64,000 nucleotides of DNA from Firmicutes bacterium CAG:24053_14 (GCA_001916715.1 MNSZ01000063.1:1-64000), one strand, 5' to 3'; numbered from the stretch's first letter, positions 6,536 through 18,017 are shown. Notes: a model not told the origin generated them from the letters alone. A program made the numbers and translations.

Positions 6536-7735
6536 TCAGAGTTCGATTTCGGACAAAAGAGCTTCAAGCCTGTCGAGACCGAGCTTTATGTCCTCCATAG
6601 ACGCGGCATATGACCAGCGCACGAAGTTTTTTATTCCGAAGCCCGAGCAGGGAACAACGGCAACAAGTGACTTCTGAAGCAGGACTGTTGCAAAGTCATC
6701 ATCGTTTTCAATGATCCGGCCGCCGACGGTTTTGCCCAGCAGCTTTTCAATATTCATCATCACATAGAATGCACCGTCCGGTTCAATGCAGCTGACACCG
6801 GCAATGGAATTAATCCTGCTGACTATATAATTGCGGCGCTCCTCAAAGGCACGGCGCATATGCTCAATGCCCTCCTGCGGGCCGTTAAGTGCTTCGACGG
6901 CAGCCCACTGGCTGATGGTTGACGGGCCGCCGGTGGAATGGCTGAGGAAGTTTGACATGATGCGTGCTATCTGCTTATTGGCCGCGCAGTAGCCTATACG
7001 CCAGCCTGTCATTGCGTAGGATTTTGAAACACCGTTTATGAGCAGCGTGCGCTCCTTGATGTCCTCGCTCAATCCGGCTATGCTCACAAATTCCGTAGAG
7101 CCGTAAATGAGCTTGTAATAGATCTCATCTGCCAAAATATACAGATCGTGTCTGACGCAGACCTCGGCTATTTCGAGCAGCTCGGCTTTGGTGTAGACCA
7201 TGCCGGTAGGGTTGGAGGGGTTGTTTAACATAAAGCACTTGGTCTTGTCCGTGATGGCGGCTTCGAGCTGCGCGGGGCTTATCTTGAAGCTCTGATCCTC
7301 GCCTGCAAACACGGTAACGGGGGTCGCACCGACCATCTTGACCATCTCATAGTAGCTCAGCCAGTAGGGTGCGGCGATAATTATCTCGTCACCGGGGTTG
7401 ACAATGGCGGAGAGCGCGGCAAACAGGCAGTGCTTTGCACCGCTTGCAACTACTATCTGTGTGTAGCCGTAGTCGAGTCCGCAGTCTCTTTTGAGCTGAG
7501 CCGCGATTGCCTTGCGCAGGGGCACAATGCCGGCGGCGGGGGTATATTTTGTTTTGCCCTCGCAAATAGCGGATATGCCCGCAATACTGATGTTATCGGG
7601 AGTCTTGAAGTCGGGTTCACCCGTTCCGAAGCCTATAACATCAAGCCCGTCGGCCTTCATCTGCTTTGCAAGACTGTCTATTGCAAGTGTTGACGAGGCT
7701 TTTACAGCCTCGGCTATTTTGGAAACGGATTTCAT
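6536..7735 (-). CDS. class I PLP-dependent aminotransferase (AspB-like)
   Basis: 399 residues of fold-type I. Visible landmarks are the NNPSNPTG loop, DEIY, the PLP lysine at about 238 in SKSYAMTGWRIGY, and the substrate-carboxylate Arg in the C-terminal part (FVRWSYA). It transfers an amino group, probably between aspartate-type or aromatic amino acids and 2-oxoglutarate. The start codon overlaps the racemase stop by one base, showing translational coupling in the operon. The exact substrate cannot be fixed. Confidence 0.88.
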   Translation of the reverse strand: MKSVSKIAEAVKASSTLAIDSLAKQMKADGLDVIGFGTGEPDFKTPDNISIAGISAICEGKTKYTPAAGIVPLRKAIAAQLKRDCGLDYGYTQIVVASGAKHCLFAALSAIVNPGDEIIIAAPYWLSYYEMVKMVGATPVTVFAGEDQSFKISPAQLEAAITDKTKCFMLNNPSNPTGMVYTKAELLEIAEVCVRHDLYILADEIYYKLIYGSTEFVSIAGLSEDIKERTLLINGVSKSYAMTGWRIGYCAANKQIARIMSNFLSHSTGGPSTISQWAAVEALNGPQEGIEHMRRAFEERRNYIVSRINSIAGVSCIEPDGAFYVMMNIEKLLGKTVGGRIIENDDDFATVLLQKSLVAVVPCSGFGIKNFVRWSYAASMEDIKLGLDRLEALLSEIEL

Positions 7736-8481
7736 TAAGCATCCTCCTTCGTTTCGGAAACCGACTGTTCGCCCTTGACCTTGCCGCCGGCGGCAATTAT
7801 CGCTGCACGGGCAAGCTCAAGCGTGGGGTCAACGGTCGGATAATGCAGGGCATACATGTCAAAGGCAAGCGGAAGCTCGGTGCAGCCGAGAATAAGCACC
7901 TGCACACCTGTATTCAGCAGCCTGTCTGCGGCGGCACGGACCTCGGTCGTATCAAAGTCGGTGCATCCGGCCTTGACGCCCTTGTAGATCATATCCATGA
8001 CCGCAGCCTGCCCCTCGTTATCCGGCGTTATCAGCTCTATACCGCTGTTTTCAAAGCAGCGCTGATAAATACGGGTCTGCACCGTGCCGTCTGTCGCAAG
8101 CAGACCTGCGCGGCTCACACCCTGACGCTCAAGTGCCTGCACTGTAAGCTTTATCATGTGCAGGACCGGTATCGACACAGCGTCCTGCACCTCGGAGTGA
8201 AAGTTGTGAGCCGTGTTGCAGGGCATGATGAGCAGTCCGGCACCGGCTTTTTCAAGCAGCCTTGCACTCTTTACCATCTCCTCCACCGGACTTTCCGCGC
8301 CGCAAAGCAGAGCGGCAGTGCGGTCGGGGATGTTGGTGTTGGAGTCGATGAGGGTGTGGATGTGCTCCTGGTCGCAAGCGGCATCGGTGCTCATGACGAT
8401 CTTGCGATATAGGTCCGCAGTTGCGAGCGGACCCATACCGCCGATTATTCCTATGGTTTTATTTTCGGTCTTGGTTTTCAT
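7735..8481 (-). CDS. aspartate/glutamate racemase-family protein
   Basis: 248 residues. The two catalytic cysteines of cofactor-independent amino-acid racemases are present: Cys88 in MPCNTAH and Cys200 in LGCTELP, with the N-terminal IIGGMGPLATADLY. It would interconvert D and L forms of aspartate or glutamate, or a related diacid. It overlaps the ferredoxin gene by 4 bases (ATGA) and the aminotransferase by 1. Its place in the operon suggests that D-amino acids are brought into the pathway. Confidence 0.88.
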   Translation of the reverse strand: MKTKTENKTIGIIGGMGPLATADLYRKIVMSTDAACDQEHIHTLIDSNTNIPDRTAALLCGAESPVEEMVKSARLLEKAGAGLLIMPCNTAHNFHSEVQDAVSIPVLHMIKLTVQALERQGVSRAGLLATDGTVQTRIYQRCFENSGIELITPDNEGQAAVMDMIYKGVKAGCTDFDTTEVRAAADRLLNTGVQVLILGCTELPLAFDMYALHYPTVDPTLELARAAIIAAGGKVKGEQSVSETKEDA

Positions 8482-8681
8482 TTTTCAATATGTATCGCAA
8501 AGTCCGGGCAGCCGTTTTCGCACTGCTTGCAGGCTATGCAATTTTTCTCGTGTTTTGCACTCATATAGTTGTAGCCCTTTTTGTTTACAAAGCCGGTCAT
8601 CTCAAAAACGCCCTTGGGGCACAGATGCGCGCACAGCTTACAGCTCTTGCAAAGCTCAATGTCTATAAATACTTTTGCCAT
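8478..8681 (-). CDS. korD: 2x[4Fe-4S] ferredoxin, 2-oxoacid oxidoreductase delta subunit
   Basis: 67 residues with two cluster motifs, CKSCKLCAHLCP and CIACKQCENGCP. It is the small electron-transfer subunit of 2-oxoglutarate:ferredoxin oxidoreductases. It is separated from korABC by sucCD, an unusual order. It carries electrons from the TPP subunit to free ferredoxin. Confidence 0.88.
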   Translation of the reverse strand: MAKVFIDIELCKSCKLCAHLCPKGVFEMTGFVNKKGYNYMSAKHEKNCIACKQCENGCPDFAIHIEK

Positions 8682-8699
8682 ATAAGCCTCCTGAATTAA

Positions 8700-9566
8700 T
8701 TATAACAGCTCGGCGACCTTTGCCGCCAGCTCTCTCGGCGAGTAGACAACATGAACGCCTGCACTTTTAAGAGCCTCGAGCTTTGTCTTTGCGGTTCCGA
8801 CATTGCCGCTTACTATCGCACCGGCGTGTCCGAGACTTTTTCCCGCCGGCGCATTTCTGCCGACTATAAGCGAAACGACGGGCTTGGTGCAGTTTGCCTT
8901 TATCCACGCTGCCGCATCCTCCTCGCTGCTGCCGCCGATCTCGCCGAGCAGGACGATGACCTTCGTTTCGGGATCTGCGTCAAACAGCTTAACCGCATCT
9001 GCCTGCGTGAAGCCCCAGAGCGGGCCTCCGCCGATGGCAACGATGGTGGATTGTCCGATACCGGCGTCGCTTAGCGTTTTGCCTATCTCGTAGGAAAGTG
9101 CGCCGCTCTTGGACACCACGCCGACATGACCCTTTTTGAAGAATCTTATCGGGTGTGCGCCCACCTTGCACTCCTCGGGTGCGAGAACGCCCGCACAGCC
9201 CGGGCCCACGAGGGTAGCACCGTGGGCATGGGCATATTCGATGATCTCGACCGAGTCGTTGAGCTCCATTTCCTCGGTAGTGAGAACAACGAGCCCAACG
9301 CCTGCGTCTATTGCCTCATAGCAGGAGTCCTTTGCCGCGAAGGGCGGAACGAAGCAGATGGCTGTGTCAAACTCGTGTTCGGCAGCTGCCTCGCTCACGA
9401 AGTTGTAAACAGGCACTCCGTACACTTCCTGACCGCCCTTGCCGGGGGTGACACCGGCGACAATATCAGTGCCTGCGTCAAGCATTGCCTTTGTTTGCAG
9501 CGCTCCGGATTTTCCGGTGATGCCCAAAACTATAACTTTTGAATCTTTGTTTATCAGAATGGCCAT
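8700..9566 (-). CDS. sucD: succinyl-CoA synthetase alpha subunit
   Basis: 288 residues, the usual length. The CoA-binding start ([16 protein letters not shown]) and the phosphohistidine His247 in SLGHAGAI are present. With SucC it converts succinyl-CoA, ADP or GDP and phosphate to succinate, CoA and ATP or GTP. The gap to sucC is one base. Placed beside a 2-oxoglutarate oxidoreductase it points to substrate-level phosphorylation rather than a full TCA cycle. Confidence 0.93.
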   Translation of the reverse strand: MAILINKDSKVIVLGITGKSGALQTKAMLDAGTDIVAGVTPGKGGQEVYGVPVYNFVSEAAAEHEFDTAICFVPPFAAKDSCYEAIDAGVGLVVLTTEEMELNDSVEIIEYAHAHGATLVGPGCAGVLAPEECKVGAHPIRFFKKGHVGVVSKSGALSYEIGKTLSDAGIGQSTIVAIGGGPLWGFTQADAVKLFDADPETKVIVLLGEIGGSSEEDAAAWIKANCTKPVVSLIVGRNAPAGKSLGHAGAIVSGNVGTAKTKLEALKSAGVHVVYSPRELAAKVAELL

Positions 9567-9567
9567 G

Positions 9568-10686
9568 TCACATCTCCTTTACAAGCTGCACGAGTTGTGT
9601 TGCGGCGTCGGTCAGGTCGTAGTAGGTCTTCAGACCGGCCTCGGCCATAAGCCTGAGGCCCTCCTCCTCCATCGTACCGCACATACGGGTATAAATGGGG
9701 ATGTTCACCTCATGCTCCGACAGGTAGCGGATGATGCCTCTTGCCATGTTGTCCATTCTGTTGAAGCCGCCGATCAAAACGATAAGCAGACCCTTGATCT
9801 CACTGTGACCGTCGAGGGTGAGCTGCATGGCTCTGTACATAACCTCCTCCGAGGTCATGCCGCCGAGCTCGGTAAAGCAGGCAACCTCCGCACCGAGATC
9901 TGTGAGCAGGTCAAGCGTAAGCATACCCGTTCCGGCACCGTCTGAGATCATCGCCACATCGCCCTTGAGAGGGACATAGGTGACGGTGGTCGTTTCTTTT
10001 TCGGGGGTTATGTATTTGTGCAGCTTCCCGCGGTTTGCCTCAATGGCATCACGCACGGAAGCAGCGGCTCCGGCATGGTCGTCGATGACGAACTTGCAGT
10101 CAAGAGCAGTGAGCTTTCCGTCTATAACGCCGAGGGGATTTATCTCGGTCAAAACGGCGTGCTCTTCAAAATAGGCCTCCTGAAGCTTGAGAAGGAAGCT
10201 TCGTGCCTCTGCACGCTCAACATCCATTTTGGCGGCAAGACAGCTTATTTGGTAGTCCTTAAGACGGGTAAAGGGGTCTATTTCAATACGCACTATCTCC
10301 TCCGGATGCTCAGAAGCGACGGACTCGATATCCATACCGCCCATGCGGCTGAATATGAGAGTCGGACGCTTAACACCCTGCTGGGTGATAGACAGATAGT
10401 ATTCATGCTCGGGCTTCATCATTTCCTCGGCAAGAAGACCGTGAACGGTAAAGCCTTTGATGGTCATGTTCAGAATTTCGCCGAGATTTTTACGATACTC
10501 ACCGTCATCCGCGCATACACGCACACCGCCTGCCTTACCTCTGCCGCCGGTCATTACCTGAGCCTTGAGCACGAAGGGAAGGGGCATAGGAGCAGCGGCA
10601 TCCTCGGAGCATATAAGAGCGCTCTCCGGCAACGAAATGCCGTGCTTGCGCAGAAGGGCTTTTCCCTCAAATTCAAATAAATTCAT
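9568..10686 (-). CDS. sucC: succinyl-CoA synthetase beta subunit
   Basis: 372 residues, slightly short against about 385-390. The ATP-grasp N-terminus ([29 protein letters not shown]) and the C-terminal ligase domain ([31 protein letters not shown]) are clear. It binds nucleotide and succinate and pairs with SucD. The start is supported by GAGGTAG. Confidence 0.92.
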   Translation of the reverse strand: MNLFEFEGKALLRKHGISLPESALICSEDAAAPMPLPFVLKAQVMTGGRGKAGGVRVCADDGEYRKNLGEILNMTIKGFTVHGLLAEEMMKPEHEYYLSITQQGVKRPTLIFSRMGGMDIESVASEHPEEIVRIEIDPFTRLKDYQISCLAAKMDVERAEARSFLLKLQEAYFEEHAVLTEINPLGVIDGKLTALDCKFVIDDHAGAAASVRDAIEANRGKLHKYITPEKETTTVTYVPLKGDVAMISDGAGTGMLTLDLLTDLGAEVACFTELGGMTSEEVMYRAMQLTLDGHSEIKGLLIVLIGGFNRMDNMARGIIRYLSEHEVNIPIYTRMCGTMEEEGLRLMAEAGLKTYYDLTDAATQLVQLVKEM

Positions 10687-10697
10687 GGTCTACCTCA

Positions 10698-11258
10698 TTA
10701 TACCCTGTAATACAGGTCATGGTCAACCGCATAGGCGATGCCCGCGTCAACTGCCTTGATGTTCAGCTCGAGAAAACGGGGATTGACGGTGCTTTCGAGC
10801 ACGCTGATGAGGTCATCTCTGGACATGAGGTCAAGCGCCTCGCTCAAAAAGCCGAGCACGACCATGTTTGCGGCCATCCTGTTTCCGAGGTCAACGGCTA
10901 TCTGCGTGGCGGGGATCTCCAGCGTGTGCTTAATGGGCCTGACGATCTTGGTAACAAGCTGGGGGTCAATAACGAGAACGCCGTCCTCGTCAAGGGTGTC
11001 GATATACTTTTCGTATGCGGTCTGGAACATTGCAACCAACAGATTTTTCGTCTCGGCAATGGGGGAATTGATGGGCTTGTCCTGAATGATGAGCTCAGCC
11101 TGACACTGGCCGCCTCTTGCCTCCGAGCCGTAGGACTGCGTCTGGACCGCGTAAAGATCTGCCTTCGTGACCGCGGTGGTGCCGAGGATCACGGCGGAGA
11201 GGATAATGCCTTGTCCGCCGAATCCGCAAAGGGATATCCTGTGTGGGTAATTAAGCAT
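10698..11258 (-). CDS. korC: 2-oxoacid:ferredoxin oxidoreductase gamma subunit
   Basis: 186 residues of the POR/KOR gamma family. GFGGQGIILSAVILG begins the domain, and QTQSYGSEARGGQCQAELII is the usual signature. It sits between korB and sucC in the operon and has a GGAGG site. It is one of the catalytic subunits of the complex that decarboxylates 2-oxoglutarate to succinyl-CoA. Confidence 0.92.
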   Translation of the reverse strand: MLNYPHRISLCGFGGQGIILSAVILGTTAVTKADLYAVQTQSYGSEARGGQCQAELIIQDKPINSPIAETKNLLVAMFQTAYEKYIDTLDEDGVLVIDPQLVTKIVRPIKHTLEIPATQIAVDLGNRMAANMVVLGFLSEALDLMSRDDLISVLESTVNPRFLELNIKAVDAGIAYAVDHDLYYRV

Positions 11259-11270
11259 GATCGATCCTCC

Positions 11271-12089
11271 TTATTTTTTTACCGATGTGCCGCCGTATAC
11301 GGGTCTGTCTTCCATGATGTACTGACCGAGCCTGAGCTTTGAGGCCTTTTCTTCGTCTGTCATGCTCTGAGCCTGTGCCTCGGTGTAGGTGTAGGACTTG
11401 ATCCATTCAAGCACCTTTACAGGGTCGCCGGTCTTGAGCGCGTATCTGCCGAAGTTGGTGGGGCACTGGGAAACTATCTCTATGAAGGAGAAGCCCTTGT
11501 GGGTGAGCGCACGCTTGATTGCTGCCTTGCACTGCACGGGAGTTGCGGTGCTCCAGCGCTCAACATGGCTTGCACCCGCTGCCTCGACGAGTCTGCACAC
11601 ATCAAACTGCGGCTCGGGACTGCCGAAGGGGGTGGTCATGGTCCTTGACTCCTCGGGAGTTGTGGGAGCTACCTGACCGCCGGTCATTGCAAAGTTAAGG
11701 TTATTTGCCATTATGACGGTGACATCGAGGTTTCTTCTCGCGGCGTGAATAAGATGGTTGCCGCCTATGGAGGCAATGTCGCCGTCACCGGCAAATACAA
11801 CGACAGGAGTGTCTGGCATCATCATTTTAACGCCGGTCGCCCATGCGAGGGTGCGGCCGTGAACGCCGTGGAACATATCGGTCTTGAGATATACGGGAAT
11901 TCTTGCCGTACAGCCGACACCGGCGATGTGCACCATGTGCTGAGGATCCATATCAAGATCGTTGAGCACCTGAGTGTAGTAGTTGAGTATCTGACCGCAG
12001 CCGCAGCCGCCGCAGAAGAAATGAGGGAGCTTTTCGGGTCTTAAAAATCTGCGGTTAGGATTAATGATAAGCTTTTCATTTTCGCTCAT
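11271..12089 (-). CDS. korB: 2-oxoacid:ferredoxin oxidoreductase beta (TPP) subunit
   Basis: 272 residues. The cluster/TPP start FCGGCGCGQILNYYTQ and the TPP motif VVFAGDGDIASIGG with IMANN downstream are visible. It holds thiamine diphosphate and part of an Fe-S cluster. The ATG follows the korA stop directly, with the ribosome site inside the korA end. Confidence 0.93.
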   Translation of the reverse strand: MSENEKLIINPNRRFLRPEKLPHFFCGGCGCGQILNYYTQVLNDLDMDPQHMVHIAGVGCTARIPVYLKTDMFHGVHGRTLAWATGVKMMMPDTPVVVFAGDGDIASIGGNHLIHAARRNLDVTVIMANNLNFAMTGGQVAPTTPEESRTMTTPFGSPEPQFDVCRLVEAAGASHVERWSTATPVQCKAAIKRALTHKGFSFIEIVSQCPTNFGRYALKTGDPVKVLEWIKSYTYTEAQAQSMTDEEKASKLRLGQYIMEDRPVYGGTSVKK

Positions 12090-13259
12090 TTACTTAACTC
12101 CTTTCATTATCTCTGCAAGAACTTCACTGCCTGTGTGAACAAGACCGAGGTTCTTTGTAACGGGAATGACCTCGCAGCGACCGTGAGCGCAGCGGGATAT
12201 CTCGTTGACATACTTGCCGTTATTCATCTCGACGGCAAAGATCTTCTTAACATTACCGGCAAGCTCGGTAAGAGCCTTTTCCGGAACGGGCCATACATTG
12301 CAAAGCTTCATAACGCCGACCTTGACGCCGTTTTCCCTTGCAAGCTCGGCGGCCTCAATGGAGGGGCGAACCTCGCTGCCGTATGCGACTATGGCGTAAT
12401 CCGCGTTGTCCATCATGAAATTCTCGATACGGCAAATGTCATCGCTGTTTTCGCGAATCTTGCCGCATATACGCTTGTAAAGGTGCTCAAATTCTTCCGG
12501 CACCCAGTCGATGCTGCCTTGCTCGTTGTGCGGGTTGAGGGAATAAATGGTGTTGTAGCCTGCCGCGAGGGGCGCCATATCCGGACAGCCGGTGGGAGCG
12601 GCGGCAAAGGGAAGATACTCCGAGGGGGGCAAAGCGGTGTATTTGCGGTTAAATATCTCAATGTCCTCGGCTTTGGGAATGTCGAGCCTTTCGCGCATGA
12701 GGGCGATCGTAGTTTCGGACATGATTATTACGGGGTTGCGGTACTTTTCGGCGAGATTGAATGCCCAGATGGTGTAGTCGTAAAGCTCCTGAACGGAGGA
12801 GGGGCAGACGACTATCGCCTCATAGTCTCCGCTTGCGCCGTAGCGCATTTGGTAGACATCGGCCTGCGATGCGTAATTCTCGCCTCTGCAGCGCTGAACA
12901 TCGGCAACAACAATGGGAGCTTCAACAGCGTAGCAGTAGCCTAGGCCCTCCTGCATATAGTTGTATCCGGCACTGGCCGTTGCGGTCATAACCTTGCCGC
13001 CTGCAATGGATGCACCTGCAAGAGCGTAGATCGAGCACAGCTCGTCCTCGCCCTGAACGAACTTGCCGCCGACCTCCACAAGTCGGGACGACATTCTTTC
13101 GGATATCTCGTTTGCCGGAGTGATCGGGTAGCCTGCAAAGAAGTTGCAACCTGCGCTCAGCGCACCTTCGACCAAGGCATAGTTGCCGAGCATGAAGTGC
13201 ACGCCGCTGTCAACGCGCTTTTCCCAGTTTTCGAGTTGATTTGCTCGTATTATTGGCAT
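12090..13259 (-). CDS. korA: 2-oxoacid:ferredoxin oxidoreductase alpha subunit
   Basis: 389 residues from the ATG at 13259 (AGGAAAGG upstream); an in-frame start at 13289 lacks a site. The N-terminal GYPITPANEISE and EDELCSIYALAGASIAGGKV are the alpha-subunit hallmarks. The split alpha/gamma/beta/delta arrangement and the sucCD linkage favour 2-oxoglutarate over other 2-oxoacids as the substrate, by inference. Confidence 0.92.
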   Translation of the reverse strand: MPIIRANQLENWEKRVDSGVHFMLGNYALVEGALSAGCNFFAGYPITPANEISERMSSRLVEVGGKFVQGEDELCSIYALAGASIAGGKVMTATASAGYNYMQEGLGYCYAVEAPIVVADVQRCRGENYASQADVYQMRYGASGDYEAIVVCPSSVQELYDYTIWAFNLAEKYRNPVIIMSETTIALMRERLDIPKAEDIEIFNRKYTALPPSEYLPFAAAPTGCPDMAPLAAGYNTIYSLNPHNEQGSIDWVPEEFEHLYKRICGKIRENSDDICRIENFMMDNADYAIVAYGSEVRPSIEAAELARENGVKVGVMKLCNVWPVPEKALTELAGNVKKIFAVEMNNGKYVNEISRCAHGRCEVIPVTKNLGLVHTGSEVLAEIMKGVK

Positions 13260-13303
13260 AGTATTGTTCCTTTCCTGTGATGAAATCAAGTTTTGCCTTG
13301 TGC

Positions 13304-14740
<1,437 letters not shown>

Positions 14741-14823
14741 CTATACCGAATACTATTTTAAATGTATTCGTCTGCCCTCGGCAGGGGAGTAGACAACGGG
14801 ACTTCAACACGCATCGCCCAATT

Positions 14824-14858
14824 GTATACAATATACATCGCAAATGCCAAAAAAACAA
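14824..14858 (-). promoter_or_regulatory. gdhA-operon promoter with overlapping GntR-type operator
   Basis: Reading left, TTGTTT (14853-14858) and TATATT (14830-14835) are 17 bases apart. The palindrome GTATACAATATAC (14824-14836) overlaps the -10 box. The inner TTGTATACAA is a typical FCD-GntR half-site pair. Confidence 0.65.
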
Positions 14859-14960
14859 GAGATATAGCAAAATAAAATATAAATGACGATAATTTGTTAA
14901 TAATAGCTAGTTTATTTATACAAAATTCATCGAATATCCCAATAGCTTTTTTAAACAATC

Positions 14961-14994
14961 TTGTGTATGATAAAATAAATTGTATACAGTATAC
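14961..14994 (+). promoter_or_regulatory. TRAP-operon promoter region with second operator copy
   Basis: GTATACAGTATAC at 14982-14994 differs from the gdhA site only in its centre base. A weak promoter, TTGTGT (14961-14966) then TATACA after 16 bases, would place the operator again over the -10 box. Confidence 0.5.
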
Positions 14995-15084
14995 GTAATC
15001 AGGGCTACCGACACACGAAAAAGTCCAACGGAGTCCGACAGAAGGAAAGCATCCTTCACCATTTCCCACAAAATGAGAGATAAA

Positions 15085-16938
15085 ATGCAGAAACGATTTT
15101 CGACCGAAAAACTGTTGACTGTAATATGTATAGCGTGGGGCTTATTCCACCTATATACGGCATTCTTCGGTGTTTTGACCGCAATGTGGCAAAGGAGTAT
15201 ACACCTGGGCTTTGCGATGGTAGTCTGCTTCCTTATGATGTTCCAGAAAACCGACAAAAAGCTGTTAAAGGCGCTGTATATTGCAATGTGTCTTGCGGCA
15301 ATCGGATTTGTGCTATATTTTCTCCTCGATTTTAAGGGCATCGTCTCACGGTACGGCAGACCGAATGACATAGACCTGCTGTTCGGCGGAGCAATAATCA
15401 TCCTGACGCTGATATTCACGGCGGAAAAAACGGGCAAGATACTCCCGGGTATAGCCATAGTGTTTATCCTATATGCGATATTCGGACAATCCCTTCCCGG
15501 TATACTCGGCCACAGGGGTTACAGCGTTACAAGAATAATCAACCAGATGTCCCTGAGCACGGAGGGCATCTTCGGTACATCTTTGGGTGTATCCGCGACA
15601 TACATCTATATATTCATGCTGTTCGGGGCGCTCCTGACGAAAACAAACATCGGACAGTTTTATATCGATTTTGCGCTTAAGGCGCTCGGTAAAAGCCCCG
15701 GCGGACCTGCAAAAGCGGCTATCGTATCCAGCTGCTTGTTCGGCTCGGTATCCGGCAGTGCGGTTGCAAATGTTGCCGGCACAGGCGTTGTTACCATTCC
15801 TCTGATGAAGGAAACCGGTTACAAGCCGGAGTTTGCCGGTGCGGTAGAAGCGGTTGCATCGACCGGCGGACAGATAGTGCCGCCCATGATGGGTGCTGCG
15901 GCGTTCATAATGGCGGAGATACTTGGTATACCATACTATGAGATAGCCATAGGTGCAATAATTCCTGCGCTTATCTATTACGCATCCGTGTTTGCAATGG
16001 TTCACTTCAGAGCAAAGGCGAGGGATCTCTCCGGCATGGATACAAACGGCCTTCCTCCAATCAAGCAAATGCTGAGGGAAAAGGGCATTATGGTACTTCC
16101 GCTGCTGGTTCTCATAGTGCTCCTGATGGTGGTTCAGCTTACCGCAATGCGTGCATCCGTATACTCCGTAGTAGTAACAGTGATTATAGGCTTTGCTTTC
16201 GGCGGTGCAAGACTCAAGGAGTTTATTGCCGCATTCGTTGACGCTGCAAAATCCGCGCTTGTCGTCGTTGCATCGACGGCCTGCGCAGGCATAATCGTTT
16301 CTGTCATAAATCTCACCGGTCTTGGTCTTAAGTTCTCAAGCATGATGCTCGGCGTAGCGAACAACAGTATGTTCCTTGTCCTGGTTATGCTTATGCTGGC
16401 AAGTATGCTTCTCGGCATGGGTCTGCCTACCACTCCGGCATACCTTATTCTTGCGGTACTCGGCGCACCTACACTCATTACACTCGGCGTAGATCCCCTT
16501 GCGGCACATATGTTCGTGTTCTATTTCGGCGCGATCTCCATGATAACGCCTCCCGTTGCAATGGCGGTGTATGCCGCTTGCAGCATAGCCAAATCGAAAT
16601 TCTGGCCAACAGCGGGCTTTGCCGTGCTGCTCGGACTGCCGGCTTTCATCGTGCCGTATATGTTCGTGTATGAACCGGCGATGCTCTTCCACGGCTCGAA
16701 CTTGCTTGCGATTATCGCACTTGTGACAGGTGTTCTCGGCGCAATATTCTATTCTGCCGGTATCAACGGCTACTTTGTTAAGAGGACCAAGCTCATACCC
16801 AGCATTATTCTTGTTGCCGCAGGCATAATGATGATAACACCGCAGATATGGCTGAGTGTAGCAGGCGTTGTCATTGCGGGCATAGTTTTCATCATTCAGA
16901 AAATCGAGACCAAAAAAGACACCGTTAGATTAAGCTGA
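15085..16938 (+). CDS. TRAP transporter fused permease (4TM/12TM, TAXI type)
   Basis: About 617 residues and strongly hydrophobic, with some 15 or more membrane segments. It joins the small (DctQ-like) and large (DctM-like) TRAP membrane parts, as in TAXI systems. KSPGGPAKAAIVSS followed by GSVSGSAVANVAGTG is the large-subunit signature. The ATG at 15085 is preferred (GAGAG close upstream, and homologues start at this point); 15073 is possible. It would import an organic acid or amino acid with sodium or protons, using the receptor encoded next. Confidence 0.88.
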   Translation: MQKRFSTEKLLTVICIAWGLFHLYTAFFGVLTAMWQRSIHLGFAMVVCFLMMFQKTDKKLLKALYIAMCLAAIGFVLYFLLDFKGIVSRYGRPNDIDLLFGGAIIILTLIFTAEKTGKILPGIAIVFILYAIFGQSLPGILGHRGYSVTRIINQMSLSTEGIFGTSLGVSATYIYIFMLFGALLTKTNIGQFYIDFALKALGKSPGGPAKAAIVSSCLFGSVSGSAVANVAGTGVVTIPLMKETGYKPEFAGAVEAVASTGGQIVPPMMGAAAFIMAEILGIPYYEIAIGAIIPALIYYASVFAMVHFRAKARDLSGMDTNGLPPIKQMLREKGIMVLPLLVLIVLLMVVQLTAMRASVYSVVVTVIIGFAFGGARLKEFIAAFVDAAKSALVVVASTACAGIIVSVINLTGLGLKFSSMMLGVANNSMFLVLVMLMLASMLLGMGLPTTPAYLILAVLGAPTLITLGVDPLAAHMFVFYFGAISMITPPVAMAVYAACSIAKSKFWPTAGFAVLLGLPAFIVPYMFVYEPAMLFHGSNLLAIIALVTGVLGAIFYSAGINGYFVKRTKLIPSIILVAAGIMMITPQIWLSVAGVVIAGIVFIIQKIETKKDTVRLS

Positions 16939-17003
16939 ATCCTTGTGCTTTACTCCAATCGTCCTATTGGAGAATAAAATAAAAAACTAAAAAGGAGAAA
17001 ACC

Positions 17004-17975
17004 CTGAAGAAATTCAAAAAATTGTGCTGCATACTTCTGGCTGTTGCCCTTCTGTGCGTAGGCCTTGTAGGTTGCGGCGGACAGGACGACCAGAAGATCA
17101 CCAACCTCTCGATAGGCGGCGCCGGCACCTCCGGTACCTTCTACATCCTCGGTGCGGCATATGCTGACCTTCTCACCAAGCAGCTCGGCATCAACACTGT
17201 CTGCGAAGTCACGGCAGGCTCTGTCGAGAATGTTACCCTCATGGCTGACGGCCAGGTTGAAATGGGCGTTGTTCAGCTCGATGTTACCCTCGACGCTCTC
17301 AACGGCACCGGCGCATTCACCTCTCCTGTTCCCCTTAAGGTGCTTGCACCTATGTACCCCAATGTTATTCAGATCGTAACCCTCAAGGATTCCGATATCA
17401 ACACCTTTGAAGACCTCAGAGGCAAGAAGGTCTCCGTCGGCTCTCCCGGCAGCGGCATTCTCTCCACCAATGAGATCATCTTCGAGACCCTCGGCATGGA
17501 CATCGAGAAGGATATCCAGCCCCAGTACCTCTCCTTTGCAGAGACCACCGAAGCATTCCGCAACGGCGCAGTTGACGCTGTCATCGTAAATACCGCCGCA
17601 CCTGCAGGCTTCCTCACCGACCTTGAAACCACCAACGAGATCAAGTTCGTCAACCTCAGCGACGAAGAGATAGCAAAGTTTACCGAAGGCTTCCCGTTCT
17701 ATGTTGACGCTGTCATTCCCGGCGGCACCTACAACAGCATTAAGGAGGACTACAAGACCTTCGCAGTTTGGGTCGCACTCATGACCACCGAGGATCTGCC
17801 CGAGGATACGGCATACGATATCTGCAAGACACTGTTTGAGGGCTACGACTCTCTGCAGAATGTACACGCAGTTGCTTCCTACATGACTCCCGATAATGCA
17901 AATGCTATTCAGGGCGTTGATTATCACCCCGGTGCACTGAAATATCTTCAGGAGCAGAATGTTAAAATCGGATGA
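17004..17975 (+). CDS. TAXI-family TRAP solute receptor lipoprotein
   Basis: Translation most likely starts at a CTG (17004): GGAG lies 6 bases before it and only this start gives a complete lipoprotein signal (KKFKKLCCILL, then lipobox LVGC with Cys24). A TTG at 17022 would remove the positive n-region. The mature part has the TAXI features GGAGTSGTFYILG, VEMGVVQ and VGSPGSGIL. Anchored outside the membrane, it would bind the substrate and hand it to the permease. TAXI receptors are known for glutamate and other dicarboxylate-like ligands. Confidence 0.88.
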   Translation: MKKFKKLCCILLAVALLCVGLVGCGGQDDQKITNLSIGGAGTSGTFYILGAAYADLLTKQLGINTVCEVTAGSVENVTLMADGQVEMGVVQLDVTLDALNGTGAFTSPVPLKVLAPMYPNVIQIVTLKDSDINTFEDLRGKKVSVGSPGSGILSTNEIIFETLGMDIEKDIQPQYLSFAETTEAFRNGAVDAVIVNTAAPAGFLTDLETTNEIKFVNLSDEEIAKFTEGFPFYVDAVIPGGTYNSIKEDYKTFAVWVALMTTEDLPEDTAYDICKTLFEGYDSLQNVHAVASYMTPDNANAIQGVDYHPGALKYLQEQNVKIG

Positions 17976-18017
17976 CTTTAGTCACCGTACAATAATCACT
18001 TAAAAGAGGTAAATCAA

